From the NCBI GenBank assembly GCA_040255575.1, contig JBDZVF010000219.1:1-10100 (forward strand): a DNA stretch of 10,100 bases, read 5' to 3'. This stretch comes from JADGHX01 sp040255575. GTDB taxonomy: Bacteria; Pseudomonadota; Gammaproteobacteria; Steroidobacterales; Steroidobacteraceae. The number at the start of each line of letters is the position of its first letter. The stretch's first letter is position 1. Positions 4,885-10,100 of this stretch are shown piece by piece. The notes below the pieces were generated by a model that did not search any database, was not told the DNA's origin, and worked only from the letters and a program-made list of their open reading frames with translations. The position numbers and the translations under genes were made by a program.

Positions 4885-5238
4885 CTATGCCTTCTTCACA
4901 AACTCCGACTTCAGCTTCATCCCCCCGAAGCCTTCGATCTTGCAGTCGATGTTGTGGTCGCCTTCGACCAGGCGGATGCCTTTGACCTTGGTGCCGGCCT
5001 TGAGCGCGGAGGAGGCGCCTTTCACCGGCAGATCCTTCACGACGATGACGGTGTCGCCGTCCTTGAGCACGTTGCCATTCGCGTCCCGGACTTCGAGCTG
5101 CGCCTCATCATTATCCGCGACGTCGGCCGCGGGCGGGGCGGAGCTCCACTCGTGCGCACATTCCGGGCAGACATACATCGCTCCGTCCTGGTAGGTGAGC
5201 TCGGAATTGCATTTCGGGCAGGGCGGCAGCGTACTCAT
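4885..5238 (-). CDS. yjdM: Zinc-ribbon protein of the YjdM/PhnA family
   Basis: The 117-residue product has an N-terminal zinc ribbon with two CxxC pairs (Cys7/Cys10 in CPKC and Cys24/Cys27 in CPEC), an acidic linker (40-48), and the PhnA C-terminal domain: LEVRDANGNVLKDGDTVIVV, KDLPVKG, GTKVKGIRLVEGDHNIDCKI and FGGMKLKSEFVKKA. Length and order match E. coli YjdM (formerly called PhnA), which despite the old name is not the phosphonoacetate hydrolase; its function is not settled. ATG at 5238 is supported by GAGGA about seven bases upstream. The gene is transcribed away from the sigma-factor operon across 125 bases. No phosphonate genes are nearby. Confidence 0.93.
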   Translation of the reverse strand: MSTLPPCPKCNSELTYQDGAMYVCPECAHEWSSAPPAADVADNDEAQLEVRDANGNVLKDGDTVIVVKDLPVKGASSALKAGTKVKGIRLVEGDHNIDCKIEGFGGMKLKSEFVKKA

Positions 5239-5263
5239 TCTGGTCCTCGGGTCGCGGGCGCGC

Positions 5264-5269
5264 ATTGTC
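5264..5269 (-). promoter_or_regulatory. Candidate -10 box (GACAAT) for yjdM
   Basis: Read on the minus strand, GACAAT matches the -10 consensus at four of six positions and lies 25 bases before the yjdM ATG, leaving room for the GAGGA ribosome binding site. No clear -35 box is visible, so this is only a candidate. Confidence 0.3.
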
Positions 5270-5351
5270 GCATTTGCGGACTGCGCTCGCGACCGGGCTG
5301 AGCCCACCCCAACGAGAGCGCGGCCGCTGTGATACTTCCCGCCGCCGCTCG

Positions 5352-5357
5352 TATATT
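5352..5357 (+). promoter_or_regulatory. Candidate -10 box (TATATT) for the sigma-factor operon
   Basis: TATATT matches the -10 consensus at five of six positions and ends six bases before the ATG at 5364, so the mRNA would be leaderless; no Shine-Dalgarno is present. The same spot reads CGTATAT, and GATACTT lies 12 bases upstream of the CGTA (5331-5337), which loosely recalls ECF promoters and would fit autoregulation. The two readings cannot be separated by eye. Confidence 0.4.
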
Positions 5358-5363
5358 TCACTG

Positions 5364-5891
5364 ATGACATCGGACGTAAGCGAAACGCGGGTGATGTGGG
5401 GCGACTCCGCCGCCGAACCGGACTGGGAAGCCGTCTATGCGGAGCAGTTGCCCCGCGTATACAACTACCTTCGCTACCGCATGGGGAACGAGGCCCTGGC
5501 CGAAGACCTCACGTCGCGCACGTTCGAAAAGGCATGGCGCGATCGATACCGTTACCGGCGCAACCTGGCGGCCTATTCGACATGGCTACTGCGAATCGCC
5601 CGCAACGTGGCGACAGATCATCAGCGCACCTCGCACGAGCACGTGGCGCTCGAAGAGGCGGCAGAAACGCCCGCCGATGGATCGCCGGAAGAAGAGGCGG
5701 TGTTGACCTCGAACTTCGCGCGATTGTCCGCATTGATCGCAGTCTTGCCGGAACGCGACCGCGAGCTGCTCGCGCTCAAGTACGGCGCAGGCGCCACGAA
5801 CCGCGCAATTGCCGATGTCACGGGACTGAGTGAATCGAACGTGGGCACCATCCTACATCGCACCGTTCAGCTGTTGCGCACGAGATGGTGA
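5364..5891 (+). CDS. ECF-like RNA polymerase sigma factor
   Basis: The 175-residue product has the two-domain layout of group 4 (ECF) sigma factors. Region 2 spans about 25-90: LPRVYNYLRYRMGNEALAED, then RTFEKAWRDRYRYR, then YSTWLLRIARNVATDHQR, the core-polymerase and -10 binding part. An acidic linker follows (96-112, EEAAETPADGSPEEEAV). Region 4 spans about 118-175: LSALIAVLPERDRELLALKY, then the helix-turn-helix NRAIADVTGLSESNVGTILH. The length is typical. ATG at 5364 was chosen; ATG at 5394 is possible but lacks a better ribosome site. The next gene starts 15 bases later and encodes a probable membrane anti-sigma factor, and two ABC transporter genes complete the operon, so it likely controls its own operon after an envelope signal. 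The signal is unknown. Confidence 0.92.
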   Translation: MTSDVSETRVMWGDSAAEPDWEAVYAEQLPRVYNYLRYRMGNEALAEDLTSRTFEKAWRDRYRYRRNLAAYSTWLLRIARNVATDHQRTSHEHVALEEAAETPADGSPEEEAVLTSNFARLSALIAVLPERDRELLALKYGAGATNRAIADVTGLSESNVGTILHRTVQLLRTRW

Positions 5892-5906
5892 CCCGAGGAG
5901 ATCGCA

Positions 5907-6905
5907 ATGGACGATGACTTCATGCTGAGCGCCTGGCGCCGGCCCCGCGCCGAGTTCGCGCGAAAGCTGCGCCAGAATCTCGATCGTGTGGAATCCGAAG
6001 AGCTCGTGACGCAACACCCCCGGCCGGTGGCGCGCTATCTCGCGTACGCGGCCACCGTCTTGCTCGTGGTCGGCGCGTTCACGCTGCCCTCGGTGCGCGC
6101 CGGCGCGCAAGCCTTTCTCGATCTGTTCCGGGTCGTGCACTTCGCGCCGGTTTCGGTGCATGCCGACCAGATGAGGAAGATCTCGCCCGAGAAAGGGATG
6201 AATCTGGCGAAGCTGCTCGGCGATCAGGTTGAAGTGCTGAAGGAGCCGGCGCCACCGAAGCAACTGGCAACGATTCAGGAAGCGACCGCCGCCGCCGGTG
6301 TCCGCATTCGTGAACCTGCCTGGCTGCCCGTTGGATTCCAGCAGGTGGGGATTGATGTGATGGACGAGCACGCCATGCGCGTCACTCTGAACAGCAGCAC
6401 GCTGAACCAACTGGTCGATGCATTCGGCATCGATGACCTGCGCGTGCCAGACAGCATCAACGGCAAAACGGCAACCGTGCGCGTGCATCCGATCGTGCAT
6501 ATTGGCTACATGAGGAGCGGCGACAATGCGCGCAAGGTCTCGCTCATGCAGGGGCGCAGCCCGGAAGCGTCGCTGCCCGCCGGCCTCGATCTCGCCACCC
6601 TTGCCGAGATGGGTCTGCGGGTGCTCGGCATGGAGAAGGGTGAAGCCCGTCGCTTCGCCCAGAGTGTGGACTGGCGATCGACACTGGTCGTGCCAATTCC
6701 GGTGGAGGCGGCCTCGTTCCGGCAGATCGACGTGCGAGGCAACCAGGGCCTGCTCATCGAAATGGCGAGTAGAGAGCGCAGTGAGCGCCACGCCGAGGGC
6801 CCACCAGTACGCCACATCCTCTGGTCGGCCGAGGGCTCCGTCTTTGCCCTCACCGGAAACGTCCCCGCCGAGGAGCTGTTCGAGATTGCGCAAAACGTGC
6901 AGTGA
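5907..6905 (+). CDS. Single-pass membrane protein, probable anti-sigma factor (DUF4367-like)
   Basis: The 332-residue product has a short cytoplasmic N-terminus (1-43), one membrane segment (about 44-62, YLAYAATVLLVVGAFTLP) and a large extracytoplasmic part. Residues 122-160 (IQEATAAAGVRIREPAWLPVGF, then a strand-rich stretch) and the C-terminal ILWSAEGSVFALTGNVPAEELFEIAQNV resemble DUF4367, a domain found in membrane proteins encoded beside sigma factors. The N-terminus has no HxxxCxxC zinc anti-sigma motif, so it would hold the sigma factor by another contact. GAGGAG lies 6 bases before the ATG. Position directly after the sigma gene is the main reason for the anti-sigma call; a sensor or transporter accessory role is possible. 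The DUF4367 match is by eye and needs a profile search. Confidence 0.75.
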   Translation: MDDDFMLSAWRRPRAEFARKLRQNLDRVESEELVTQHPRPVARYLAYAATVLLVVGAFTLPSVRAGAQAFLDLFRVVHFAPVSVHADQMRKISPEKGMNLAKLLGDQVEVLKEPAPPKQLATIQEATAAAGVRIREPAWLPVGFQQVGIDVMDEHAMRVTLNSSTLNQLVDAFGIDDLRVPDSINGKTATVRVHPIVHIGYMRSGDNARKVSLMQGRSPEASLPAGLDLATLAEMGLRVLGMEKGEARRFAQSVDWRSTLVVPIPVEAASFRQIDVRGNQGLLIEMASRERSERHAEGPPVRHILWSAEGSVFALTGNVPAEELFEIAQNVQ

Positions 6906-6917
6906 GCCAAGCGCCGG

Positions 6918-7838
6918 ATGACCGACACCGTTATCGAGACACGAGGGCTGCGCAAGCACTTCGGGAGCAACGTCGCAGTCGCCGATCTGTCCATTCGCAT
7001 TCGCCGTGGTGAGGTGTTCGGATTTCTGGGGCCCAACGGCGCCGGCAAGACGACATCGATCAAGATGCTGTTGGGCCTCGTCCCGCCGACGAGCGGCAGC
7101 GCGACGCTGCTCGGCGCGCCCGTCGGCGACCACCGCGCCCGGACGAAAGTCGGGTTTCTTCCCGAGCACTTTCGCTTTCACGATTCGCTGACCGCCCGTG
7201 AGCTGCTGCGCGTTCACGGGCGCCTTTACGGCCTGCGCGGCGGCGCTCTCGAACGCCGCATCGACGCGCTGCTGGAGCGCGTGAACCTGCGTGAGGCGGA
7301 GAATCGCCCGCTCAGGCACTTCAGCAAGGGCATGACTCAGCGCGCGGGGCTCGCGCAGGCGCTCATCGGCGATCCCGAGCTCGTGTTCCTCGATGAGCCC
7401 ACATCGGGGCTCGATCCCCTGGGCCGGCTGCTCGTGCGACGCCTCATCGAAGACTTGCGGGATCGCGGCGCCAGCGTGTTCCTGAACTCGCATCTGCTTG
7501 GCGAGGTGGAAGCCACTTGTGATCGCGTGGCGTTCGTAAAGCGAGGCCGCACGATCCACGAGCTGTCACTGCGGGACGTCGCGGCTTCGTCGCTCGATGT
7601 CGAGCTGAAGATCGATCGCACCGACGCAGCAATACTGCAAGGCCTGCAAGCGTTCGGCAGCGACATTCGCCTGAACGGCACAGTCGTGCATCTCCGAGCC
7701 AAGGCGGAAGGCGCGGTCCCCGAGATTGCGCGGTGGCTCGTCGCTCAGGGCGTCGGTATTCACGGCATCGGCAGCCGCGCCCGTTCGCTGGAGGATTGGT
7801 TTGTCGAGATCATGGGCGAAGATCAGAGACCAGGATAG
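6918..7838 (+). CDS. ABC transporter ATP-binding protein
   Basis: The 306-residue product is a complete ABC ATPase: Walker A GPNGAGKTT (38-46), signature FSKGMTQR (135-142, the variant common in ABC-2 type exporters), Walker B LVFLDEP (155-161) with the D-loop SGLD, and the H-loop NSHLLGEVE (His192). The last 90 residues form a regulatory-type extension, as in CcmA/NosF/NatA-like ATPases of about 300 residues. It hydrolyses ATP at the inner membrane to drive the permease encoded next, whose start is six bases past this stop. It begins 12 bases after the membrane protein gene; the ribosome site is weak. Substrate is unknown; lipid, peptide, cation or drug export are all open. Confidence 0.95.
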   Translation: MTDTVIETRGLRKHFGSNVAVADLSIRIRRGEVFGFLGPNGAGKTTSIKMLLGLVPPTSGSATLLGAPVGDHRARTKVGFLPEHFRFHDSLTARELLRVHGRLYGLRGGALERRIDALLERVNLREAENRPLRHFSKGMTQRAGLAQALIGDPELVFLDEPTSGLDPLGRLLVRRLIEDLRDRGASVFLNSHLLGEVEATCDRVAFVKRGRTIHELSLRDVAASSLDVELKIDRTDAAILQGLQAFGSDIRLNGTVVHLRAKAEGAVPEIARWLVAQGVGIHGIGSRARSLEDWFVEIMGEDQRPG

Positions 7839-7844
7839 CGCCAG

Positions 7845-8672
7845 GTGAACGGCATTCTCGCGATCATGCAGCTCACGTGGATCGAGGCGAGACGTCGCAA
7901 GATCGTGCTCGCGGCCGTCCTGTGCGGGATCGGTTTCCTGGTCGTCTTCGGGCTCGCGATCTACTCGAACTCGGAGCGCGCCATCGGCATGCCGCTCGTG
8001 CAGCGGCGCATGGTGCTGCAGGTTCTCACGCTGGTCGGCTTGTACGCGATCAACTTCCTCGTCATCGCGCTGTCCGTGCTGTTGCCGGTGGACACGCTGT
8101 CGGGAGAAATCGAATCCGGTGTGATTCAGACGCTCGCGTCGAAGCCCGTCCGGCGCGCCGACATCATCCTTGGGAAGTGGCTCGTATTCTGGCTCATGCT
8201 GGCGGCGTACATCCTCGTCATGGCGGGCGGCCTCGTCGCCATCATGTATGCCTTGACCGGGTTCCGTCAGCAAAACCTGCTCCCGGCTCTCGGCCTCATG
8301 CAGCTGGAAGCCACTGTGCTTCTGTCTGTCACGATGGCAGGCGGAGTGCGGTTCACCACCATCACCAACGGCATCGTGGCGTTCTCGTATTTCGTTCTCG
8401 CCTTCGTGGGCGGATTGATCGAACAAGTCGGCATGATCGGCGGGAATGTCACCGCGCGTTACATCGGCACGGCGATCAGCCTCGTGACGCCCGTGGACGC
8501 GATATGGCGCAAGGCGCTGGCGATCCTGCAGCCGCCCTTCATGGCGCAAACCGTGATCACCCCGTTCTCCGGTGGCGCGGAGCCGAGCGCCGCGATGCTG
8601 TGGTGGGCCGTGCTCGTGGTGATGGTGGCGATGACTCTCGCGATTCGTGGGTTCCGCCACCGCGCGCTCTGA
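7845..8672 (+). CDS. ABC-2 type transporter permease
   Basis: The 275-residue product is a polytopic membrane protein with about six hydrophobic segments (roughly 20-40, 58-82, 110-136, 150-168, 175-195, 249-267). After segment 2 comes SGEIESGVIQTLASKPVRR followed by the helix starting ADIILGKW, the pattern of ABC-2 permeases such as NosY-like subunits, where the E-x-E-S-G loop contacts the ATPase. GTG at 7845 is preceded by AGGA at a suitable distance; ATG at 7866 is an in-frame alternative. It is the last gene of the sigma/anti-sigma/ABC operon. The transporter probably works as a homodimer of this subunit with the upstream ATPase. Substrate cannot be inferred. Confidence 0.92.
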   Translation: MNGILAIMQLTWIEARRRKIVLAAVLCGIGFLVVFGLAIYSNSERAIGMPLVQRRMVLQVLTLVGLYAINFLVIALSVLLPVDTLSGEIESGVIQTLASKPVRRADIILGKWLVFWLMLAAYILVMAGGLVAIMYALTGFRQQNLLPALGLMQLEATVLLSVTMAGGVRFTTITNGIVAFSYFVLAFVGGLIEQVGMIGGNVTARYIGTAISLVTPVDAIWRKALAILQPPFMAQTVITPFSGGAEPSAAMLWWAVLVVMVAMTLAIRGFRHRAL

Positions 8673-8793
8673 AAAGGCATGCGCTTCAGCGGGTTACTCC
8701 GTTCTTCGTCCCGCGATGTGCGACCCTGGCGCAGGCTTGCGCTTGACCATGATGAGCCGTGGCCTGTTCAGGAAGGACGCAGGACGTGTGACG

Positions 8794-8824
8794 CGGCGGG
8801 AGCAGCGTCTACGCGCTCCTGCCG
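8794..8824 (+). terminator. GC-rich hairpin after the ABC operon
   Basis: CGGCGGGAGC (8794-8803) pairs with GCTCCTGCCG (8815-8824) with one G-T pair. Inside it GCG (8805-8807) pairs with CGC (8812-8814) around loop TCTA, leaving A8804 bulged. No T-tract follows. It may mark the 3' end of the operon transcript or a factor-dependent terminator. No gene can be supported in the 241 bases between the permease and the EF-hand gene. Confidence 0.4.
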
Positions 8825-8877
8825 TCCTGGCGCCTGGGGAGGAGCGGTGCCGCCCGCCGCAAATCCCCCGCCGCCAG

Positions 8878-8883
8878 TACAAT
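8878..8883 (+). promoter_or_regulatory. Candidate -10 box (TACAAT) for the EF-hand gene
   Basis: TACAAT (five of six matches) lies 30 bases before the ATG at 8914. A start near 8890 would give a leader of about 24 bases containing the strong GAGAGGAG ribosome site (8899-8906). The -35 region is GC-only and not recognisable, as at the tRNA promoter. Confidence 0.45.
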
Positions 8884-8913
8884 GCGCGCACTCACCTCGA
8901 GAGGAGCCACGCC

Positions 8914-9171
8914 ATGTCAGACCGGGACCGCACCACCCTCGACTATGTGAAACCGGGCGCGGAAGAGCGCGGCCGCCTGAGAGAGGACTTCGACTTCAAC
9001 GATCTCAACCACGACGGGCTGCTCACGCTCGGTGAGTTCATCCGCTTCATGCGGAACATCGACGAGAACATGACCGCCGAGGAATGCCAGATCGGCTTCG
9101 ACGAAATCGACAGCAACCGCGACGGCGCGATCAACTTCGACGAATTCCTGCGGTGGTGGCGCGAGCCCTGA
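8914..9171 (+). CDS. Small EF-hand calcium-binding protein
   Basis: The 85-residue product has two canonical EF-hand loops: DLNHDGLLTLGE (30-41) and DSNRDGAINFDE (66-77). Each has D/N at positions 1, 3 and 5, G at 6, a hydrophobic residue at 8 and E at 12, so both should bind calcium. Flanking helices (FIRFMRNI, AEECQIGFDEI) complete a paired EF-hand domain. There is no signal peptide or membrane segment, so it is probably a cytoplasmic calmodulin-like buffer or sensor. ATG at 8914 has a strong GAGAGGAG site; the frame is open upstream but without protein-like sequence. It ends five bases before the convergent PilZ gene. No calcium transporter or kinase is beside it, so its partner is unknown. 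Confidence 0.92.
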   Translation: MSDRDRTTLDYVKPGAEERGRLREDFDFNDLNHDGLLTLGEFIRFMRNIDENMTAEECQIGFDEIDSNRDGAINFDEFLRWWREP

Positions 9172-9176
9172 AGTCC

Positions 9177-9473
9177 TCAGCCCGTCGCCGCAGCCGACGG
9201 GCGCGCGCTATACGCCTCCATCAGCAGCCCGGTGCCGCCGCGTGAGACGTGCGCGACAACAGCGGTGCGTCGATGCAGCTTCGTGACCGCGCCCAGGTTG
9301 ATGGCGAACGAAAGCTCCACCTGCTGCCCCTTCCGCAGCCCGAGGTTGGAGGTTTCGATGAACACGCCAGTGGCGCTCAGATTCACCGCGCGGCACAGCT
9401 TGCGACGGCCGCCGGGAATGTTGATGTAGACGGTAGTACGGGCTCGATGCCGGGTGTGCAGACGGCGTTCCAC
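9177..9473 (-). CDS. PilZ domain protein (c-di-GMP receptor type)
   Basis: The 98-residue product is a stand-alone PilZ domain. It carries both c-di-GMP binding motifs: RxxxR as RLHTR (Arg4-Arg8) and [D/N]xSxxG as NLSATG (31-36). The rest is beta-rich (TTVYINI, GVFIETSN, QQVELSFAI, AVVAHVSRGGTGLLM). Single-domain PilZ proteins of this size regulate motility, adhesion or polysaccharide synthesis in response to c-di-GMP. The only usable start is GTG at 9473, with GAGG eight bases upstream (9481-9484); the frame is closed by a stop at 9489-9491. A sigma-28-like promoter lies just upstream. The last codons overlap a perfect inverted repeat shared with the convergent EF-hand gene end. Confidence 0.92.
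   Translation of the reverse strand: MERRLHTRHRARTTVYINIPGGRRKLCRAVNLSATGVFIETSNLGLRKGQQVELSFAINLGAVTKLHRRTAVVAHVSRGGTGLLMEAYSARPSAAATG
9180..9202. terminator. Inverted repeat between convergent EF-hand and PilZ genes
   Basis: GCCCGTCG (9180-9187) pairs perfectly with CGACGGGC (9195-9202) around a 7-base loop. It begins nine bases past the EF-hand stop and covers the last PilZ codons. No T-tract is present on either strand. Its place between two convergent 3' ends suggests a shared transcript-end structure, but coding constraint on the Pro-Ser-Ala-Ala stretch could also produce it. Confidence 0.4.
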
Positions 9474-9496
9474 TAACGTGGCCTCGATTTATATTT

Positions 9497-9522
9497 CTAT
9501 CGGCTTGAGACGCTAGCCATTA
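9497..9522 (-). promoter_or_regulatory. Sigma-28 (FliA)-like promoter of the PilZ gene
   Basis: On the minus strand GCCGATAG (9497-9504) matches seven of eight bases of the sigma-28 -10 element GCCGATAA. Upstream, TAATGGCT (9515-9522) matches five of eight bases of TAAAGTTT. The spacer is 10 bases where 11 is usual. The predicted start near 9488 leaves about 15 bases including the GAGG ribosome site. A TATAAA just downstream offers a sigma-70 alternative without a -35 box. Confidence 0.4.
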
Positions 9523-9533
9523 TGCCTTCGCAT

Positions 9534-9576
9534 TTGCTGCGGCGTGGCCGACTCAACTTAATAGCGCCTGCAGCAA
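9534..9576. repeat. Inverted repeat upstream of the PilZ promoter
   Basis: TTGCTGCGGCG (9534-9544) pairs with CGCC, a bulged T, then GCAGCAA (9565-9576): 11 pairs around a 20-base loop. It lies between the phosphatase-family gene end (9648) and the PilZ promoter, so it may end the upstream minus-strand transcript or bind a regulator. There is no T-tract. Confidence 0.35.
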
Positions 9577-9647
9577 GGCTGAATCGTGCGGCTACCGCGT
9601 GATGGCGTCAAGCCGGAGAGCCGCGCCTGTGCACGGACGTTCCACGA

Positions 9648-10100
9648 TCACTTCGCTGGCACCGCCTTCTGTTCAATCTTCAGCCGGATCGAAACAGGGC
9701 AATGGTCCGAAAGTCGCGCATGTCGCGCATCGGCTGCGCTGTAGGTCACGCGCGCGAAGGAGCCGGCGATGGCTTCCGCGCCCAGTGTCCGCGACAACAC
9801 GATGTTGTCGATATAGCCGCGATATCCCTGTCCGGGCGTGCAGTTACGGAAGGCCTCGCCCTCCGCTGCGTTGCGCAGATCGGCCTCTGGCGGGCTGCCA
9901 TCGTCGAGCTCTTCCCAGAGACTCTCGGATGGCCACAGGGTCGCGCGACGGGATGCTTCGGAGAGCAGGTCGCGATTGAAGTCGCCGGCGATCACGACGC
10001 CGTAGCCCTCGCGCAGCTTTGCATCCGCCCAGCGCTCGAGCTCCGGCACCTGGTGCTGGAACACCGCGCAGGCTTCGCGGCGGCGGAACGCCTGCTCGGG
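9648..10100 (-). CDS. Endonuclease/exonuclease/phosphatase family protein (partial, 5' end off window)
   Basis: The visible 150 residues are the C-terminal part of an EEP-superfamily enzyme, a metal-dependent phosphoesterase of the exonuclease III/DNase I fold. Key motifs are in order: VVIAGDFNRDL (the conserved Asp and Asn), GYIDNIVLS (conserved Asp-Asn) and LSDHCPVSIRL (catalytic Asp-His). The frame stays open to base 10100, so the N-terminal Asn and Glu metal-binding motifs lie outside. The visible GTG at 10064 is internal, as FQHQVPELERW and the residues before it read as continuous protein. The substrate (nucleic acid, phosphoinositide-like or other phosphodiester) cannot be chosen from this part. 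The closest upstream same-strand neighbour is outside the window. Confidence 0.92.
   Translation of the reverse strand, partial: PEQAFRRREACAVFQHQVPELERWADAKLREGYGVVIAGDFNRDLLSEASRRATLWPSESLWEELDDGSPPEADLRNAAEGEAFRNCTPGQGYRGYIDNIVLSRTLGAEAIAGSFARVTYSAADARHARLSDHCPVSIRLKIEQKAVPAK

Noticed and set aside
5853..7559. Minus-strand ORF of 568 codons
   Set aside because: It lies opposite the sigma, anti-sigma and ABC ATPase genes, which carry clear motifs. The translation is His/Gln/Arg-rich without any domain, as expected for the shadow frame of GC-rich genes.
7566..8660. Minus-strand ORF of 364 codons
   Set aside because: It is antisense to the ABC ATPase end and the permease, highly charged and His/Asp/Arg-rich, with no recognisable domain.

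Overview
The window is GC-rich DNA with dense, mostly tightly packed genes and Shine-Dalgarno or apparently leaderless starts. Gene content and order suggest a gammaproteobacterium near Xanthomonadales/Steroidobacterales: a SPOR-domain gene followed by an acetyltransferase and tRNA-Thr(UGU). In related genomes a SPOR gene usually follows coaX and lies near the tRNA-Thr/Tyr/Gly/Thr-tuf cluster. The taxonomic call is an inference from content; no rRNA or marker gene is present.

Left part (1-1909): a membrane-anchored SPOR-domain protein and an arylamine N-acetyltransferase with a complete Cys-His-Asp triad form a two-gene unit (stop and start abut). A GC-rich hairpin follows, then tRNA-Thr(UGU) with a TACAAT -10 box and a C-rich discriminator.

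Middle part (1910-4884): an accessory-looking patch beginning at the tRNA 3' end. It has a toxin-antitoxin-like pair (DUF4258, then an XRE/MqsA-type regulator, overlapping by ATGA), a hypothetical ORF, and about 460 bases of non-coding DNA rich in inverted repeats. That stretch includes two look-alike GGGGAAT hairpins with T-tracts. Next come a small conserved-type hypothetical gene with an arginine-rich tail, a convergent DUF2442 gene, a possible 25-residue membrane peptide and three copies of a 20-base tandem repeat. No integrase or second tRNA copy is visible, so island status is an inference.

Right part (4885-10100): a zinc-ribbon YjdM/PhnA-family gene diverges from a four-gene operon: ECF-like sigma factor, single-pass membrane protein resembling DUF4367 (probable anti-sigma factor), ABC ATPase and ABC-2 permease. 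This looks like a self-contained envelope-sensing and transport module. After it come a small two-EF-hand protein, a convergent PilZ-domain gene with both c-di-GMP motifs and a sigma-28-like promoter, and the 3' part of an endonuclease/exonuclease/phosphatase-family gene running off the right edge.

Most interesting: the hairpin-rich stretch 3206-3670, the sigma/DUF4367/ABC cassette, the TA-like pair beside tRNA-Thr, and the sigma-28-like promoter of the PilZ gene. I found no clear new defence system or CRISPR array.
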